DNA of 64,000 nt from Tessaracoccus rhinocerotis. GTDB lineage: Bacteria > Actinomycetota > Actinomycetes > Propionibacteriales > Propionibacteriaceae. The notes under the pieces were generated by a model. That model saw nothing but the letters and a program-made list of their open reading frames with translations, searched no databases and was not told where the DNA came from. Each line of letters opens with the position of its first letter. The first letter of the stretch is position 1. This document shows positions 34,450 to 44,204 of this stretch, piece by piece. The stretch spans positions 434,001 to 498,000 of the forward strand of contig NZ_VKKG01000002.1 of NCBI RefSeq assembly GCF_007197885.1, given 5' to 3'. Both the position numbers and the translations under genes were made by a program.

Positions 34450-37400
34450 TCAGCCTCGTTCCGCGGCGGTCAACTCGCCCACCTGGAGGGTGCCTTCGTC
34501 GCCGCGCAACCCGACGGCGTAGCGGTACTGCGCCCGGACTGCCGGGTCACGCAGGTCGTCGTCGCCCATGGCAACCGCAGTGTGCACGCGGTGCCAGACG
34601 CCGTTGCGCTCCACGTATCCAGTCATCCAGTTCCCGGACAGGACGACGGCTATCCTGTCGCCCTTCTCGACGACGACAGGAACGTTGCCGTTGCCGCCGT
34701 TGGGTGTGAGCCGACCGTCGCTGACCGTGTCGAAGCCGATCCGGTTGTCCCCGTGTCCCACCCACATGACGGAGTAGTTCCTCGCGTCGCGGACGAATCC
34801 GACCATCAGGGTGTCCTGACGGCGCGAACCCTCCAACCACTTGTCGACGGAGGTGATCAGGACGGTGTCGCCGGGCGCCACGGGGACGTCCGAGACCACT
34901 GTGGAGTAGAAGGCCTCATCCGCGCTGACCTCGAGAACGCCGTCGCCGATGACCGGCTGCGGCGCCACTTCCCAGTCGCTGGTGTCCAGAGTGGTGTAGC
35001 GAGCGGAGCTGTCGGCGGCGAAGTCGTCGCTGAGGAGGACGTTGTCGAACCGCTGCGGTGAGAGTTCGTCGTCCAGGTAGGACATGTCTCCGATTGCGAA
35101 GTCGCGACCCCACTCCCACAGGTTGCCCCACTTCGTGCCTGTCTGGAGGTCGCCGTAGGTGGTGGCCACGAAGTAGACGGGGCGGTCGAGGGAGTCGAAC
35201 GTCACCGCGGCGGGGCCGGTGGTCGATTCGGCGAGCACGTTCCAGGCGTACTGCGCCGGTCCGGTGGGCGTTGCCACCACCTGCATGCCGTTGTCGAACT
35301 TGGCGAAGATGAATGGCTCGTTCAAGTGATTCAGACCCAGTGACGGATCGTCCTCAGCCATGTGGTGGCCCACCTCTCCGCTCTCCCATGCGCCGTCGGC
35401 GGACCATGCGTGCACAAGGGTGTCGGCCCCGGTGAGGGTGACGACGTGCACGACACCGTCCTCCCCGACCGCGCTCGTCTGCTGTCCGTCGGCATCGGGC
35501 AGGACCTCGGTCCACGTGAGCGTGGAACCAGCCGCGGAGCCTGAGACCAGCGCCCCCGCCGCGTCGATGCCGATCAGGATGGCACCGTCGCCGGTGGCGA
35601 CGAGGTCGGGTTCTGAGGCGAGCTTGCGGGGATCGGAGAGGACGCTCCAGCCGGCGTCCGATGCCACTGCGTAGGCGACGCCGTGCTTGGTGCGGCTGAC
35701 GGCGTGCAGCACGCCGTCGACCTGTGCCGCGGCTGGCTCGCCGACGGCGTTCTGGGTGATTCGCCCAACCTTGCCCGTGGCCAGGTCGACCGCCTCAAGG
35801 CGGCCGTTGTTGTTCACCACGGCGGTCCCGGGTACTAGGGCGGGGTCTGCGTCCACCCTGACAGGGATGGTTGCGCCGTCGAACGTCTCGGAGTTCACCA
35901 CGCGCTGCGTCGCGACGAACAGCCGGTCCGACGCGGTCCGTGCCGCCACCTGCAGCCGGCCGTCCGCAAGGGTTGTGACGGCGGGGTCCCCGGAGATGCC
36001 CTCGGACAGCAGCTGCTGGCTGAAGTGGGTGACGGTGGGCCGCGACTGCTTGCCGGTCCACAGGTTGCCCTCGGCGTCGCGGGCGAAGTAGACGACGGTT
36101 CCGTCTGCGTTCGTGGCCGCGGCCGGGTCGGGGAGGATGCTGTTGTGGGACTCGGCGTTCAGGCCCGGGGCCTCACCGATCACGGACAGCACCTCGGAGC
36201 GGAATCCGGTCCAGGTCTCGGCGAGCTTGGGTGATCCCCATGTGCTCTGCGCCAGAGCGGCCATGCTCGGGACGATGTTGTCCAGCACCTCCGCGTCGGA
36301 CTCCATCGACGTGTAGATCCAGGCCAGCCAGACCGGGAGTCGGGCGCCCCTCACCGCGTCGGAGGGGACGGGGGTCTCCCAGTGGATGACGTCCACGTCG
36401 AAGTTCTCGTAGACATGGCGCGGGTCCAGGTTCCTTCGGGACTGGTCGTAGTAGAGGTGGTCGATGTGCGCGTTGATGAGCGGGTTGCCCCGCTCGGCGA
36501 TGTCTGCGCCACTCAGCAGTCCGGGCAGGTCTGGGTGCTGGATCCAGTACTCGACGGTGACGTCCTCGTCGAGCTGGACGACGGCGGAGGTCCGGATCAT
36601 GTCGTTCCACACGCGCATGGTCTTGCCATGGGACTTGACCAGCTCGTTGGCCCGGTTCTGGAAGTCGGCGAACAGGTCGGCGAAGGTGGCCTCGGGTCCG
36701 AACCGCTCCTTCGCGTAGGCATCGAGCTGCGGGTGGTTCTCGCCGGTGCCCGGCCAGCCCGGGAACTCGTCCGAGCCGAGGTGCCACTCGTCCCCGCTGA
36801 ACAGGTCGACGTGGTCGGTGATCAGGCTGAGTGCCCAGTCCACGGCCTCCGGATTGGTCAGGTCAAGGGCTGTGGGGTTGAGCGAACCGTCCGCGTTCCT
36901 GAGCTGGTACTCAGGGCGCGAGGGCAGGAGTACGTGCATGTGCGAGGGCATGTTGATCTGCGGGACGACCTTGACGAAGTACTTCTGGCCGAGCGCGTCG
37001 ATCGCCCTCATCTCGTCCTTGTCGAGGCCGACTCCGTCGAGGTACAGGTTGGTGTCGTTGAGTTTGAAGTAGCTCATGTGCTTGAAGAGGTTCTCCCACC
37101 ACCCCATGGAGAAGTGTCGGGGTGTGTTGTCCACCAGGATCGAGCGGACCTCCTTGGTCGGCCAGTCCACGACGGTGCCCATGGGGATCCGGTCGTCCTG
37201 GTGGAGCAACTGCAGCACGGTCCGCGTGCCGTTGAAAACGCCGTGCGCGGTGGTTCCGGTGATCGTCAGGGCCTTGTCGATGTCCAGGCTGTATGACTCC
37301 GGGCCCTTGCCCTGGTCGCCCAGCCGCAGGGCGATGCTGCCCGGCTTGGGCTTGCCCTGCACCACCTTCGGCGTCCTGCCTGTCTGGTCGCCGATGTCCT

Positions 37401-37626
37401 CGGCGAGGGTTGCCGCGACCTTTGCCAGTTCCGGATCACCCCCCTCGAAGACGATCTCCCGGCCATGCCACTTGAAGTCCGGGCCGCCGGCGGGTTGCCA
37501 TTCCTGGACGGCGGGGGCGGTGATGAGGGTGCCTTCCGGGGGCACCGCGGAAACTGGTGCGAGCGTCATCGTGAAGGCCAACGTCACTGCGGACAGCAGC
37601 GCCAGCGTGGTCCTGATGGGCCTCAT
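34450..37626 (-). CDS. Secreted GH20 beta-N-acetylhexosaminidase, multidomain
   Basis: 1058 residues. A signal peptide (about 1-28, ending VSA-VPPEG) leads to an N-terminal GH20b-like domain (about 35-150) and a GH20 barrel (about 155-490). The catalytic pair is D286-E287 in EWHLGSDEFPGW; MYFKLN-type and MRVWNDM motifs also fit. The middle (about 500-850) is a run of short beta repeats like a lectin-type propeller, and the last 200 residues form another beta-rich domain. It should release terminal GlcNAc or GalNAc from glycans outside the cell. No LPXTG wall anchor is present. AGGAGG precedes the ATG at 37626. It is the last gene of the sugar operon. Confidence 0.9.
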   Translation of the reverse strand: MRPIRTTLALLSAVTLAFTMTLAPVSAVPPEGTLITAPAVQEWQPAGGPDFKWHGREIVFEGGDPELAKVAATLAEDIGDQTGRTPKVVQGKPKPGSIALRLGDQGKGPESYSLDIDKALTITGTTAHGVFNGTRTVLQLLHQDDRIPMGTVVDWPTKEVRSILVDNTPRHFSMGWWENLFKHMSYFKLNDTNLYLDGVGLDKDEMRAIDALGQKYFVKVVPQINMPSHMHVLLPSRPEYQLRNADGSLNPTALDLTNPEAVDWALSLITDHVDLFSGDEWHLGSDEFPGWPGTGENHPQLDAYAKERFGPEATFADLFADFQNRANELVKSHGKTMRVWNDMIRTSAVVQLDEDVTVEYWIQHPDLPGLLSGADIAERGNPLINAHIDHLYYDQSRRNLDPRHVYENFDVDVIHWETPVPSDAVRGARLPVWLAWIYTSMESDAEVLDNIVPSMAALAQSTWGSPKLAETWTGFRSEVLSVIGEAPGLNAESHNSILPDPAAATNADGTVVYFARDAEGNLWTGKQSRPTVTHFSQQLLSEGISGDPAVTTLADGRLQVAARTASDRLFVATQRVVNSETFDGATIPVRVDADPALVPGTAVVNNNGRLEAVDLATGKVGRITQNAVGEPAAAQVDGVLHAVSRTKHGVAYAVASDAGWSVLSDPRKLASEPDLVATGDGAILIGIDAAGALVSGSAAGSTLTWTEVLPDADGQQTSAVGEDGVVHVVTLTGADTLVHAWSADGAWESGEVGHHMAEDDPSLGLNHLNEPFIFAKFDNGMQVVATPTGPAQYAWNVLAESTTGPAAVTFDSLDRPVYFVATTYGDLQTGTKWGNLWEWGRDFAIGDMSYLDDELSPQRFDNVLLSDDFAADSSARYTTLDTSDWEVAPQPVIGDGVLEVSADEAFYSTVVSDVPVAPGDTVLITSVDKWLEGSRRQDTLMVGFVRDARNYSVMWVGHGDNRIGFDTVSDGRLTPNGGNGNVPVVVEKGDRIAVVLSGNWMTGYVERNGVWHRVHTAVAMGDDDLRDPAVRAQYRYAVGLRGDEGTLQVGELTAAERG

Positions 37627-37708
37627 GGTTCCTCCTGGGTGTGTGGGCATCCTTGCCCTTGTTGGAAGTGGGGGACGGGTGGGCACCGCCGTCGGCGGAT
37701 GACCCGGG

Positions 37709-38605
37709 CTACTTTCCGGCTCCGAGCGTCATGCCCTCGACCAGCCGGCGGCCGAGGAACGCATACAGCAGGATCGTCGGGATCACCACGATGACGATCC
37801 CGGCGAACAGGCCGCCCCAGTCAGAGGTGTACTGCATGGTCCCGTAGAGACCCAGCAGCGCCTGGGGCAGCGTGTACTTCTCGTTGTCGGTCACGAACAC
37901 GAGGGCCAGCAACGTCTCGTTCCACAGCCCCATGCCCGTGAGCAGCGCGGCGGTGACGAGTCCTGGCCGTGCAAGCGGGGCCATGATGGTGGTGAAGGTG
38001 GTCCAGGCGCTGGCACCGTCCAGCGCGGCTGCCTCCTCCAGTTCCGTGGGCAGGGAGCGGAAGAACCCCGTCAGCAGGAAGACGGCGAAAGGCAACGACG
38101 TGGCGACGTAGAGCAGGCCGAGGCTGAGTCGCTCGTCCCACCACCCGACCGTGTCGTACATGAACGAACTGATGGAGTTCATGGCCACCCACAGGGGCAC
38201 GATCACGACCTGGACGGGGATGCCGAGGCCGATCGCGAAGAACGACGTGAGGGGACCGGCGGACGGCACCCGCGTGCGGGCCAGTACGTAGGCGGCCATC
38301 GCGGCGACCACCACGGTGATCGCGGTACACACGGCCACCAGGAGGATCGAGTTGATGAAGCCACGTCCGAGGTTGGAGACGGTCCACGCGTTGACGTAGT
38401 TCCCGAAGTCCAGGCTGTTGGGCAGCTCCAGCGGTTGGCTGAAGATCCGGGACCCGCCGCGGAAGGAGTTGAGCCCGACCCACAGGAGCATCCCGACGTT
38501 GAACACGCACCACAGGAGGATGCCGAGCTTCAGCAGTGCCCAGAGGAAGGCGCCGAGCGGCGACTTCGACCGGGTCGGCAGTGGGGTTGGGAGCGCGGCT
38601 GTCAT
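37709..38605 (-). CDS. ABC sugar transporter permease, UgpE/MalG type
   Basis: 298 residues with six membrane helices. The ABC permease coupling motif EAAALDGASAWTTFTTIMAP (about 200-220) is clear. It pairs with the permease encoded just upstream to form the channel. Its ATG shares one base with the stop of that gene (TGATG). No ATPase gene is present in the locus, so a shared ATPase of the MsiK type is probably used. Confidence 0.92.
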   Translation of the reverse strand: MTAALPTPLPTRSKSPLGAFLWALLKLGILLWCVFNVGMLLWVGLNSFRGGSRIFSQPLELPNSLDFGNYVNAWTVSNLGRGFINSILLVAVCTAITVVVAAMAAYVLARTRVPSAGPLTSFFAIGLGIPVQVVIVPLWVAMNSISSFMYDTVGWWDERLSLGLLYVATSLPFAVFLLTGFFRSLPTELEEAAALDGASAWTTFTTIMAPLARPGLVTAALLTGMGLWNETLLALVFVTDNEKYTLPQALLGLYGTMQYTSDWGGLFAGIVIVVIPTILLYAFLGRRLVEGMTLGAGK

Positions 38606-39558
38606 CAGAACTCCAGCGATTCCCGCCGCATCAAGCGACGGACGGCAACGACGAACACGCTGATGAGCAGGACCATGACCACGGCCATCGCGCTGCCGAG
38701 ACCCAGCGCGTACTGCGGGTTGCGCCCGCCCGTGGTGGCCAGGAACTGGGCGATGGTGAGGGTGCGGGCCTGTGGAGGTGGTGCGTCGCCATTGCCGGTG
38801 AAGCCGATGATGAACTCGAACACCTTGATGGCGTTGATGCACCACAGCACGGCGGAGATGGTGACGACGTCCCAGGTCAGGGGCAGGGTCACGTTGAAGA
38901 ACGTGCTGATGCGGCCAGCGCCGTCCAGCTCGGCGGCCTCGTAGTAGTAGCGCGGGACACGACCGATGGCAGACATCATGAGCGTCAGGTAGTAGCCGAC
39001 ACTGACCCAGACCAGCCCGATCAGGATGACGCGGAAGATCAGGTCGGGGGTCAGCCATGCCTTCACCAGCTCGCCGAGACCGACGCTGCGCAGGCCGGCG
39101 TTGAACAGTCCGTTGGGCGACAGGAGCAGGCTGAGTGCGATGCCGACGGCGATCGGTGAGAGCAGGAACGGGAAGAACAGGATGGACAGTGCGGTGCGGC
39201 TCCACCGCACCTCCCTGAGCACGGACGCAAGCACGAACGTCAGCAGGAAGACGCCTGCGCCGCTGATGACCAGGATGGCCAGGGTGTTGAGGAAGGCCGT
39301 GCGGAACAGTTCGTCGCGCGTCAGGCGGGCGTAGTTCGCCAGCCCCACCCACACCGGCGCCTCCCCTCGACCCGACCACTCGGTGAAGCTGACGTAGACG
39401 CCGTAGAGGGCGGGAGCGACGAGCAGCCCCACGTAGATCAGTAGTGCGGGCGCGAGCAGCGGCCAGTACAGCTTCCGTCTGGCCACCTCCGCAGGGGAGA
39501 CCTGCGGACGGCTCCGCCGCACGTCCTTCCGGGCCGAGGTGATCGGCTGGGCTTTCAC
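38605..39558 (-). CDS. ABC sugar transporter permease, UgpA/MalF type
   Basis: 317 residues with six membrane helices and the coupling motif EAAELDGAGRISTFFNVTLP around residue 220. It starts at a GTG (39558) with GGAGG 9 bases upstream. It forms a heterodimer with the next permease. A strong hairpin lies between it and the binding-protein gene. Confidence 0.92.
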   Translation of the reverse strand: MKAQPITSARKDVRRSRPQVSPAEVARRKLYWPLLAPALLIYVGLLVAPALYGVYVSFTEWSGRGEAPVWVGLANYARLTRDELFRTAFLNTLAILVISGAGVFLLTFVLASVLREVRWSRTALSILFFPFLLSPIAVGIALSLLLSPNGLFNAGLRSVGLGELVKAWLTPDLIFRVILIGLVWVSVGYYLTLMMSAIGRVPRYYYEAAELDGAGRISTFFNVTLPLTWDVVTISAVLWCINAIKVFEFIIGFTGNGDAPPPQARTLTIAQFLATTGGRNPQYALGLGSAMAVVMVLLISVFVVAVRRLMRRESLEF

Positions 39559-39590
39559 TGGTCACTGCCTCCGGTGGATGAGATGGTCGC

Positions 39591-39631
39591 TGTGGCCTCG
39601 ACGACCCGGTCGGAGCGTCGTCGAGGCCACA
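39591..39631 (-). repeat. Intergenic stem-loop between binding protein and permease genes
   Basis: Perfect 14-bp inverted repeat: TGTGGCCTCGACGA (39591-39604) and TCGTCGAGGCCACA (39618-39631) with a 13-base loop. It lies directly after the binding-protein stop. Such structures commonly protect the upstream mRNA or partly stop transcription, so more binding protein than permease is made. Confidence 0.8.
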
Positions 39632-39634
39632 CGG

Positions 39635-40981
39635 TCAGCCGTTCTTGTGGTATTCGACGGTCTTGTCGGCCAGTTCCTGGCGGAACGCGTCGCCCGTGAG
39701 GTTGCCGTCGAACAGCTTGCCGATGGCGGGCTGCCAGATGTCTGTGACCCACTTCGGCTCGGCCGTGCCGACACCGTCGGTGAAAAGCACGGTGGTCTTG
39801 GCGTTCCCGTACTCCTCGGCGAAGCCAGCGAGTTCGGCGGGGGGCTCGACGTCGGTGCGGGGCGTCAGGTTCTTGGCCTCGCTCGCGATTCTGGCGATGC
39901 GGTCCTTGTGCATGAAGTACGCGACGAACTGCTTGGCGGCAGCGGCCTGCCTCGCCTTCTCCGGAATCGCGAAGCCGATGGGCTGCGCCTCCACGAGGCC
40001 CTCTCCGAGGTTCTCGCCCACGGACGGGAAGGGGAAGGAACCGAACGCGATGCTCGAGGGATCACCCCCGGACTTCTCCAGCGAGCCCGAGGCCTCGCTC
40101 GGCAGCCAGGAACCCATGAGGATGAGATCGGTCTTCGAGGTCTGATCGGCCCAGCTGGCCTGTTGGGTCGGGAACTTGCTGCCGCGGAACCCCTCCGGGA
40201 AGTACCCACCCTGCACGAGCTTCTCCACGTTGTCGGTCGCCACCACCCAGGCCGGGTCACTGAACCTGGCACCGGTGGGGTCCTGGGCGGCGCCAGTCAG
40301 CGCGCCGGGGCCGCCCGCGCGGAGCACGCCCCACTCCACCCAGTAGGCGCAGTAGTCAGCGATGTCACCGTCGAGCGCCAGTGGGGTGCGGCCCGCTGCC
40401 TTCAGTTCATCCAGCGCTGCCATGAACTCTTCCCACGACTGTGGGGGAGCGTCCTCGAACTGGGGGGTCACATTGGCGTTGAACCACAGGGTGGCACCAA
40501 TGACCTCGTAGGGCACGAGGAACGGCTCGCCGCCCTCCTTCAGCATCGAGGCCATCAGGGCCTCGGGCACGACGTCGGAGACCTTCTTGCCGTCCTCGCC
40601 CGGGATGTCCATGTCGTAGACGTCGGAGAGGTCCATCAGGTTGTCCACCCCGAGCCTCGAGATGAAGTCCGGCGAGCCGTTGTCGACGAGGTCAGGTGGG
40701 TTGCCGGCGTTCAACCTCGGCACGACCTGCGTGAGCACCTCGCGGCCGCTCCACTGCACCTCGACCTCGATGCCGGTCTCCTTGGTGAAGTTCTCGATCT
40801 CCGAGGCCAGCACCTTCTGCTGGTCCTCACCCTCGGTCCACATCGACCAGTACGTGAACTTGTCCCCGGCCGCCTGGCTGTCGCCGGGCGCATCCGGGTC
40901 AGTGTTCGAGCCGCACCCAACGACCGTGGCGCCGACGGCTGCCGCGGCCAGGGTGGTGAAGCCTCGCCTTGTGAGGTTCAT
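39635..40981 (-). CDS. Sugar ABC transporter solute-binding lipoprotein
   Basis: 448 residues, family 1 extracellular solute-binding protein. The N-terminus MNLTRRGFTTLAAAAVG carries a twin-arginine-like motif and a lipobox VVGC, so it is probably an exported lipoprotein. The mature part has the expected pattern, for example FTKETGIEVEVQWSG, PDLVDNGSP and VPYEVIGATLWFN. It binds the sugar for the two permeases. I chose the ATG at 40981 because GAAGGAG is 9 bases upstream; the ATG at 40990 abuts that site. Confidence 0.92.
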   Translation of the reverse strand: MNLTRRGFTTLAAAAVGATVVGCGSNTDPDAPGDSQAAGDKFTYWSMWTEGEDQQKVLASEIENFTKETGIEVEVQWSGREVLTQVVPRLNAGNPPDLVDNGSPDFISRLGVDNLMDLSDVYDMDIPGEDGKKVSDVVPEALMASMLKEGGEPFLVPYEVIGATLWFNANVTPQFEDAPPQSWEEFMAALDELKAAGRTPLALDGDIADYCAYWVEWGVLRAGGPGALTGAAQDPTGARFSDPAWVVATDNVEKLVQGGYFPEGFRGSKFPTQQASWADQTSKTDLILMGSWLPSEASGSLEKSGGDPSSIAFGSFPFPSVGENLGEGLVEAQPIGFAIPEKARQAAAAKQFVAYFMHKDRIARIASEAKNLTPRTDVEPPAELAGFAEEYGNAKTTVLFTDGVGTAEPKWVTDIWQPAIGKLFDGNLTGDAFRQELADKTVEYHKNG

Positions 40982-41001
40982 GGTTTCCATCTCCTTCGGG
41001 T

Positions 41002-42072
41002 TCAGGACGGATCCAGTTCGTCCAGGGTTGGGCCGGCAGGCGGCGGTGCACTGCCGGGCTGGGTGTAGAAGTAGGCGACAGAGGCGATGTCGTCGCGGAG
41101 GGGGCGGTAGCGCTCCCTGCCGGGTTCGACGCTGCGGAATCCCAGTGCCTGCACGGTGGCGCGGATGCCGGTGCGAAAGCAGATGGGGTCCTTGAGGTGC
41201 CACCTGTAGAGGCCGAAGCGTTGTTGGTTGTCGTAGAAGCCGGAGGGCTCGATCACCTGCGGCATGCCGAGGTAGGCGGTGGTGTAGGGCGCGTACCGCC
41301 CGACCGGATCCTCGAACGCCCAGGCGCCGCCGAAGTAGTCCTCGGTGCCGGTGCCGTTGATGGTGGGGAACTCTTCGTCGTCGTCGAGGTGGAACTTCAC
41401 TGCGCCCTCGCCCCACCAGCCGGGGTGGTGGGCCTCCCAGGCCAGGTACGTGCCGACGTAGTGGCCGCGCCCAGCCACACCGTCCAGGATGGTGTGCGGC
41501 TGGAGGTACTCAAGTGGATCACTGCGTCGCCATTGTGCGTGGAAGCGGAGGCAGTCCTCGGCGACTTCGGTCTCGGCCCAGGTGATCTGGTAGAAGCAGC
41601 CCTCGATGTCGTGGTCGCTGAGGTTGGTGACGCTGATGCAGGCGCGGGTCTCGAAGGGCATCTTCCAGTAGCAGTTGAGGCCGCCCGCGGGCGCCACCGT
41701 GACGGGCTCGGAGGAGACGGGGGCGTAGCGTCCCCAGCCTTGGCAGAAGAAGTCACCCAGGGGAACCTGGACCGCGGGGTAGTCGGCGTCGTCCCACTGA
41801 ATGCTCAGCACGACGCGGCGCCAGTGCTGCGGGAGGGTTGTCATCCAGATGTGCTGGATGATGCCCGGCCCGGTGATGTCGGCCAGCATCCTCGTCTCCC
41901 CGGCGGCGAGGTCGATGCAGGGAGACTTCTTCCACCCGAGCGGCAGGTCCTGGCTGGCGTGGGCGGTGGAGTGCGAACCACGCTCCGCGCGGCCGCCATT
42001 GCCCGGTTCGCCGGTCGGGTTCTCGGCGGAGATGGAACGGGTACGGAAGGGGAGTGCCCTCGTCAGGTCCAT
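41002..42072 (-). CDS. GH172-type glycosidase (DUF2961)
   Basis: 356 residues, cytoplasmic (no signal peptide). The DUF2961 pattern is clear: PGIIQHIWMTT near the N-terminus, VPLGDFFCQGWG in the middle, and FPTINGTGTEDYFGGAW with the probable catalytic Glu. DUF2961 is now CAZy family GH172, whose known members act on alpha-fructofuranosides or arabinofuranosides. The actual substrate here is unknown. It overlaps the DUF5107 gene by 10 bases and has GAGGAG 6 bases before its ATG, so both are co-transcribed. Confidence 0.87.
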   Translation of the reverse strand: MDLTRALPFRTRSISAENPTGEPGNGGRAERGSHSTAHASQDLPLGWKKSPCIDLAAGETRMLADITGPGIIQHIWMTTLPQHWRRVVLSIQWDDADYPAVQVPLGDFFCQGWGRYAPVSSEPVTVAPAGGLNCYWKMPFETRACISVTNLSDHDIEGCFYQITWAETEVAEDCLRFHAQWRRSDPLEYLQPHTILDGVAGRGHYVGTYLAWEAHHPGWWGEGAVKFHLDDDEEFPTINGTGTEDYFGGAWAFEDPVGRYAPYTTAYLGMPQVIEPSGFYDNQQRFGLYRWHLKDPICFRTGIRATVQALGFRSVEPGRERYRPLRDDIASVAYFYTQPGSAPPPAGPTLDELDPS

Positions 42073-43985
42073 GCTGGCTCCTCGCGTGCCGGAGCGGTCT
42101 CGTCGAGGACCATCCGGAAGTCGTAGTGGGGTGGTAGGGGATCGTGGGTCCCCATGAGGGTCTGGAACTCGTACCAGAGCCGGTCCAGGCCGAGGTCACC
42201 CTCGCGGAGATCGGGTAGCACCAGTGGTCGGTTCAGGAGCGCGGCGGCCCCCTCTCCGTCACCGGTCCGGACCAGCGCGACCGCCTCGAGATAGGCGATC
42301 CGCGGCGCCTCGCGGACCGTGGTCGGCAGTTGCGCGATGAGGTCGAGGGCGGGACCCGGGTTCCCGGTGTCCAACAGCGCGGTGACCGCTTCGACCGCGA
42401 TCCTCGGGCGGGATGGGTCGAGCCGGTGCGCGGCCACGAGGCATGCGCAGGCATCCTCAGGAGAGTCCGCGGTGAGCCCGAGTGCCCGCCAGGCGTCCGG
42501 GGTCTGTCGGGTCGCGACGGAGGCGAGCCACAGCTCGCGTGCCCGCTCGGTGTCCCCGTGGGCGTGCTCGGCCATCCCGAGGAGGAGGTCGCGCAGCCAA
42601 CCGGTCTCCGCCGCCACCAGCCGACGACGCCACGCGGCAGAGGTCATGGCGCTGGACTGCAGCGCCTCATCGAGCCGGCCCTCCGTGGCCAGTGCGAGCC
42701 ACGCCTCCTGCTCCCGGGTCAGCCGAGTCGGGTCGTAGGGTGTGGCCGGATCGGGGTCGCGGTGACCTGCGGCGATCTCGAGCGCTCCCCACCCCTGGGC
42801 ATCGGCGCCACCGCGCAGGTGGCGATGCTCCTGCCCTACCGGCAGCCGCTCCACCTCGGTGAGGTACTCGTGGGCGCTCGCGAGCCGGGTGGGGGAGACC
42901 GTGGCCCGCCGCGCCGCCGCGACGACGTCGGGCCAAGCACCCTCGGGCGCCTCGACCTGGATGGGGCCATAGCTCTCGGTGAAGCGCCAGGACTGGCCCG
43001 GGCCGAGGGCGAGGTGCTCGAGTTGGGTGGTTGCGAGGCCCGCCTGGATCTCGGCGTAGGCCGAACTTCCGGAGAGCCACCGCTGCCAGTTTCGGCCACC
43101 CGGGCCGTCGCCCCAGGTGAACATCTTTCGGCCTCGGAGTTCCCCGGTGGAGGCCTGTCCCAAGCCGTGGCCGTCAGCCCCGACAGCCGCGATCCACGGG
43201 TGCTCGCCGCGGGTGAGGTAGAAGTAGTCGGCGGAGCCGGGATGCAGCTGGGGCCACGTGACTTCCCGGCCTTCCCGCACCGGCACGCTCACTTCGTTGA
43301 GTCGGTAGGCGTAGCCGAAGTGGAAGGCTCGCTCGGCGTCCGCTATGACCCGGGTGCGCTCGTCCTGAGGGACTGCGATGTTGCTCCACCAGTAGATGGG
43401 TAGCGCCGCGTCGGTGGGGTTCTCGATGACCGCGTGGGTGAACAGGACCTCGGAGTCCTCTGGCAGCCATGCGTCGAGGCGCCAAGTGATGCCGAGCAGG
43501 CGTTCGTGGGCCCAGAGCCGCAGGACCCCACCGTCGACGACGCCCGCGCACACGGGCTCACAGGTGAGTCCCCAGTGTCCGGTGACTCCGAGGTTCCACT
43601 CCACTCCTCCGGCGAACCACGCGTTGCGGATCGCGAGGTTGGCGAACCGGACGGCGTCGGGTTGGTGCAGCAGCTCGCGACCGGTCCTCAGGTCGAGCAG
43701 GGACCAGAGCCGACCTCCGAGATCGGGCAGGAACGTCGCGCGTAGGCGACCGTTGTCCAGCACGGCCACCCGCTGTTCGGGCTGCTCGAGCTCGCGGCCG
43801 TAGCCGTCCTGGTAGGTGTAGGGCAGCGCCGTGGGGAGTCTTGGTAGGTGGCGATGGTCGATCCCGAGCAGCCTCGCCTCATCCGGGGTCGGCAGCCGCC
43901 CGCCACCGGAGTCGAGCACCAGCTCCCCGCCCCGACTGAGTTGGGGCATGGGGAGTCGGCGAGTAGTCAGATCGATCGTGGCCAC
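42063..43985 (-). CDS. DUF5107 protein with C-terminal TPR region
   Basis: 640 residues from the GTG at 43985. The first 330 residues match the DUF5107 pattern (FLPDLGGRLWSLLDLRTGRE, NAWFAGGVEWNLGVTGHWGL), a fold related to aldose epimerases. The rest is helical and Ala/Leu-rich with TPR-like repeats. DUF5107 proteins are found in sugar utilisation loci but have no settled function. The GTG has CGGAGG 4 bases upstream. An ATG at 44015 would add 10 residues (MDRKITIGGS) but has no ribosome binding site. It is the first gene of the sugar operon. Confidence 0.8.
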   Translation of the reverse strand: MATIDLTTRRLPMPQLSRGGELVLDSGGGRLPTPDEARLLGIDHRHLPRLPTALPYTYQDGYGRELEQPEQRVAVLDNGRLRATFLPDLGGRLWSLLDLRTGRELLHQPDAVRFANLAIRNAWFAGGVEWNLGVTGHWGLTCEPVCAGVVDGGVLRLWAHERLLGITWRLDAWLPEDSEVLFTHAVIENPTDAALPIYWWSNIAVPQDERTRVIADAERAFHFGYAYRLNEVSVPVREGREVTWPQLHPGSADYFYLTRGEHPWIAAVGADGHGLGQASTGELRGRKMFTWGDGPGGRNWQRWLSGSSAYAEIQAGLATTQLEHLALGPGQSWRFTESYGPIQVEAPEGAWPDVVAAARRATVSPTRLASAHEYLTEVERLPVGQEHRHLRGGADAQGWGALEIAAGHRDPDPATPYDPTRLTREQEAWLALATEGRLDEALQSSAMTSAAWRRRLVAAETGWLRDLLLGMAEHAHGDTERARELWLASVATRQTPDAWRALGLTADSPEDACACLVAAHRLDPSRPRIAVEAVTALLDTGNPGPALDLIAQLPTTVREAPRIAYLEAVALVRTGDGEGAAALLNRPLVLPDLREGDLGLDRLWYEFQTLMGTHDPLPPHYDFRMVLDETAPAREEPAWT

Positions 43986-44028
43986 GCTGCCTCCGATAGT
44001 TATTTTTCGGTCCATCCAAACGATTCTC

Positions 44029-44041
44029 GCCTATCATAGGC
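44029..44041. promoter_or_regulatory. Palindromic operator between the sugar operon and the ROK gene
   Basis: GCCTATCATAGGC is a perfect 6+1+6 palindrome in the divergent gap. It contains a -10-like hexamer on each strand (TATCAT at 44032-44037 on plus; TATGAT on minus, complement of 44033-44038). A repressor bound here would block both promoters. The adjacent ROK protein is the obvious candidate. Confidence 0.7.
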
Positions 44042-44204
44042 ACAACAGCGGATCGTGCGGAACCCCCCAGCCAAAGTCGCTCGGCGGCGGCGTCGCGTAC
44101 GACAGTAGGCTTGGTCAACAAGGCAATACCCGCCTGCTTGGTTGTCCGGTTCCCGACGGTGGGAATCGGCTTTGGTCCAGGGACCGGGTGCGAAGGAGAA
44201 CGGG

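Noticed and set aside
44111-44148. Imperfect inverted repeat in the ROK leader
   Set aside because: CAACAAGGC and GCCTGCTTGGTTG match only partly and no terminator or attenuator form is convincing.
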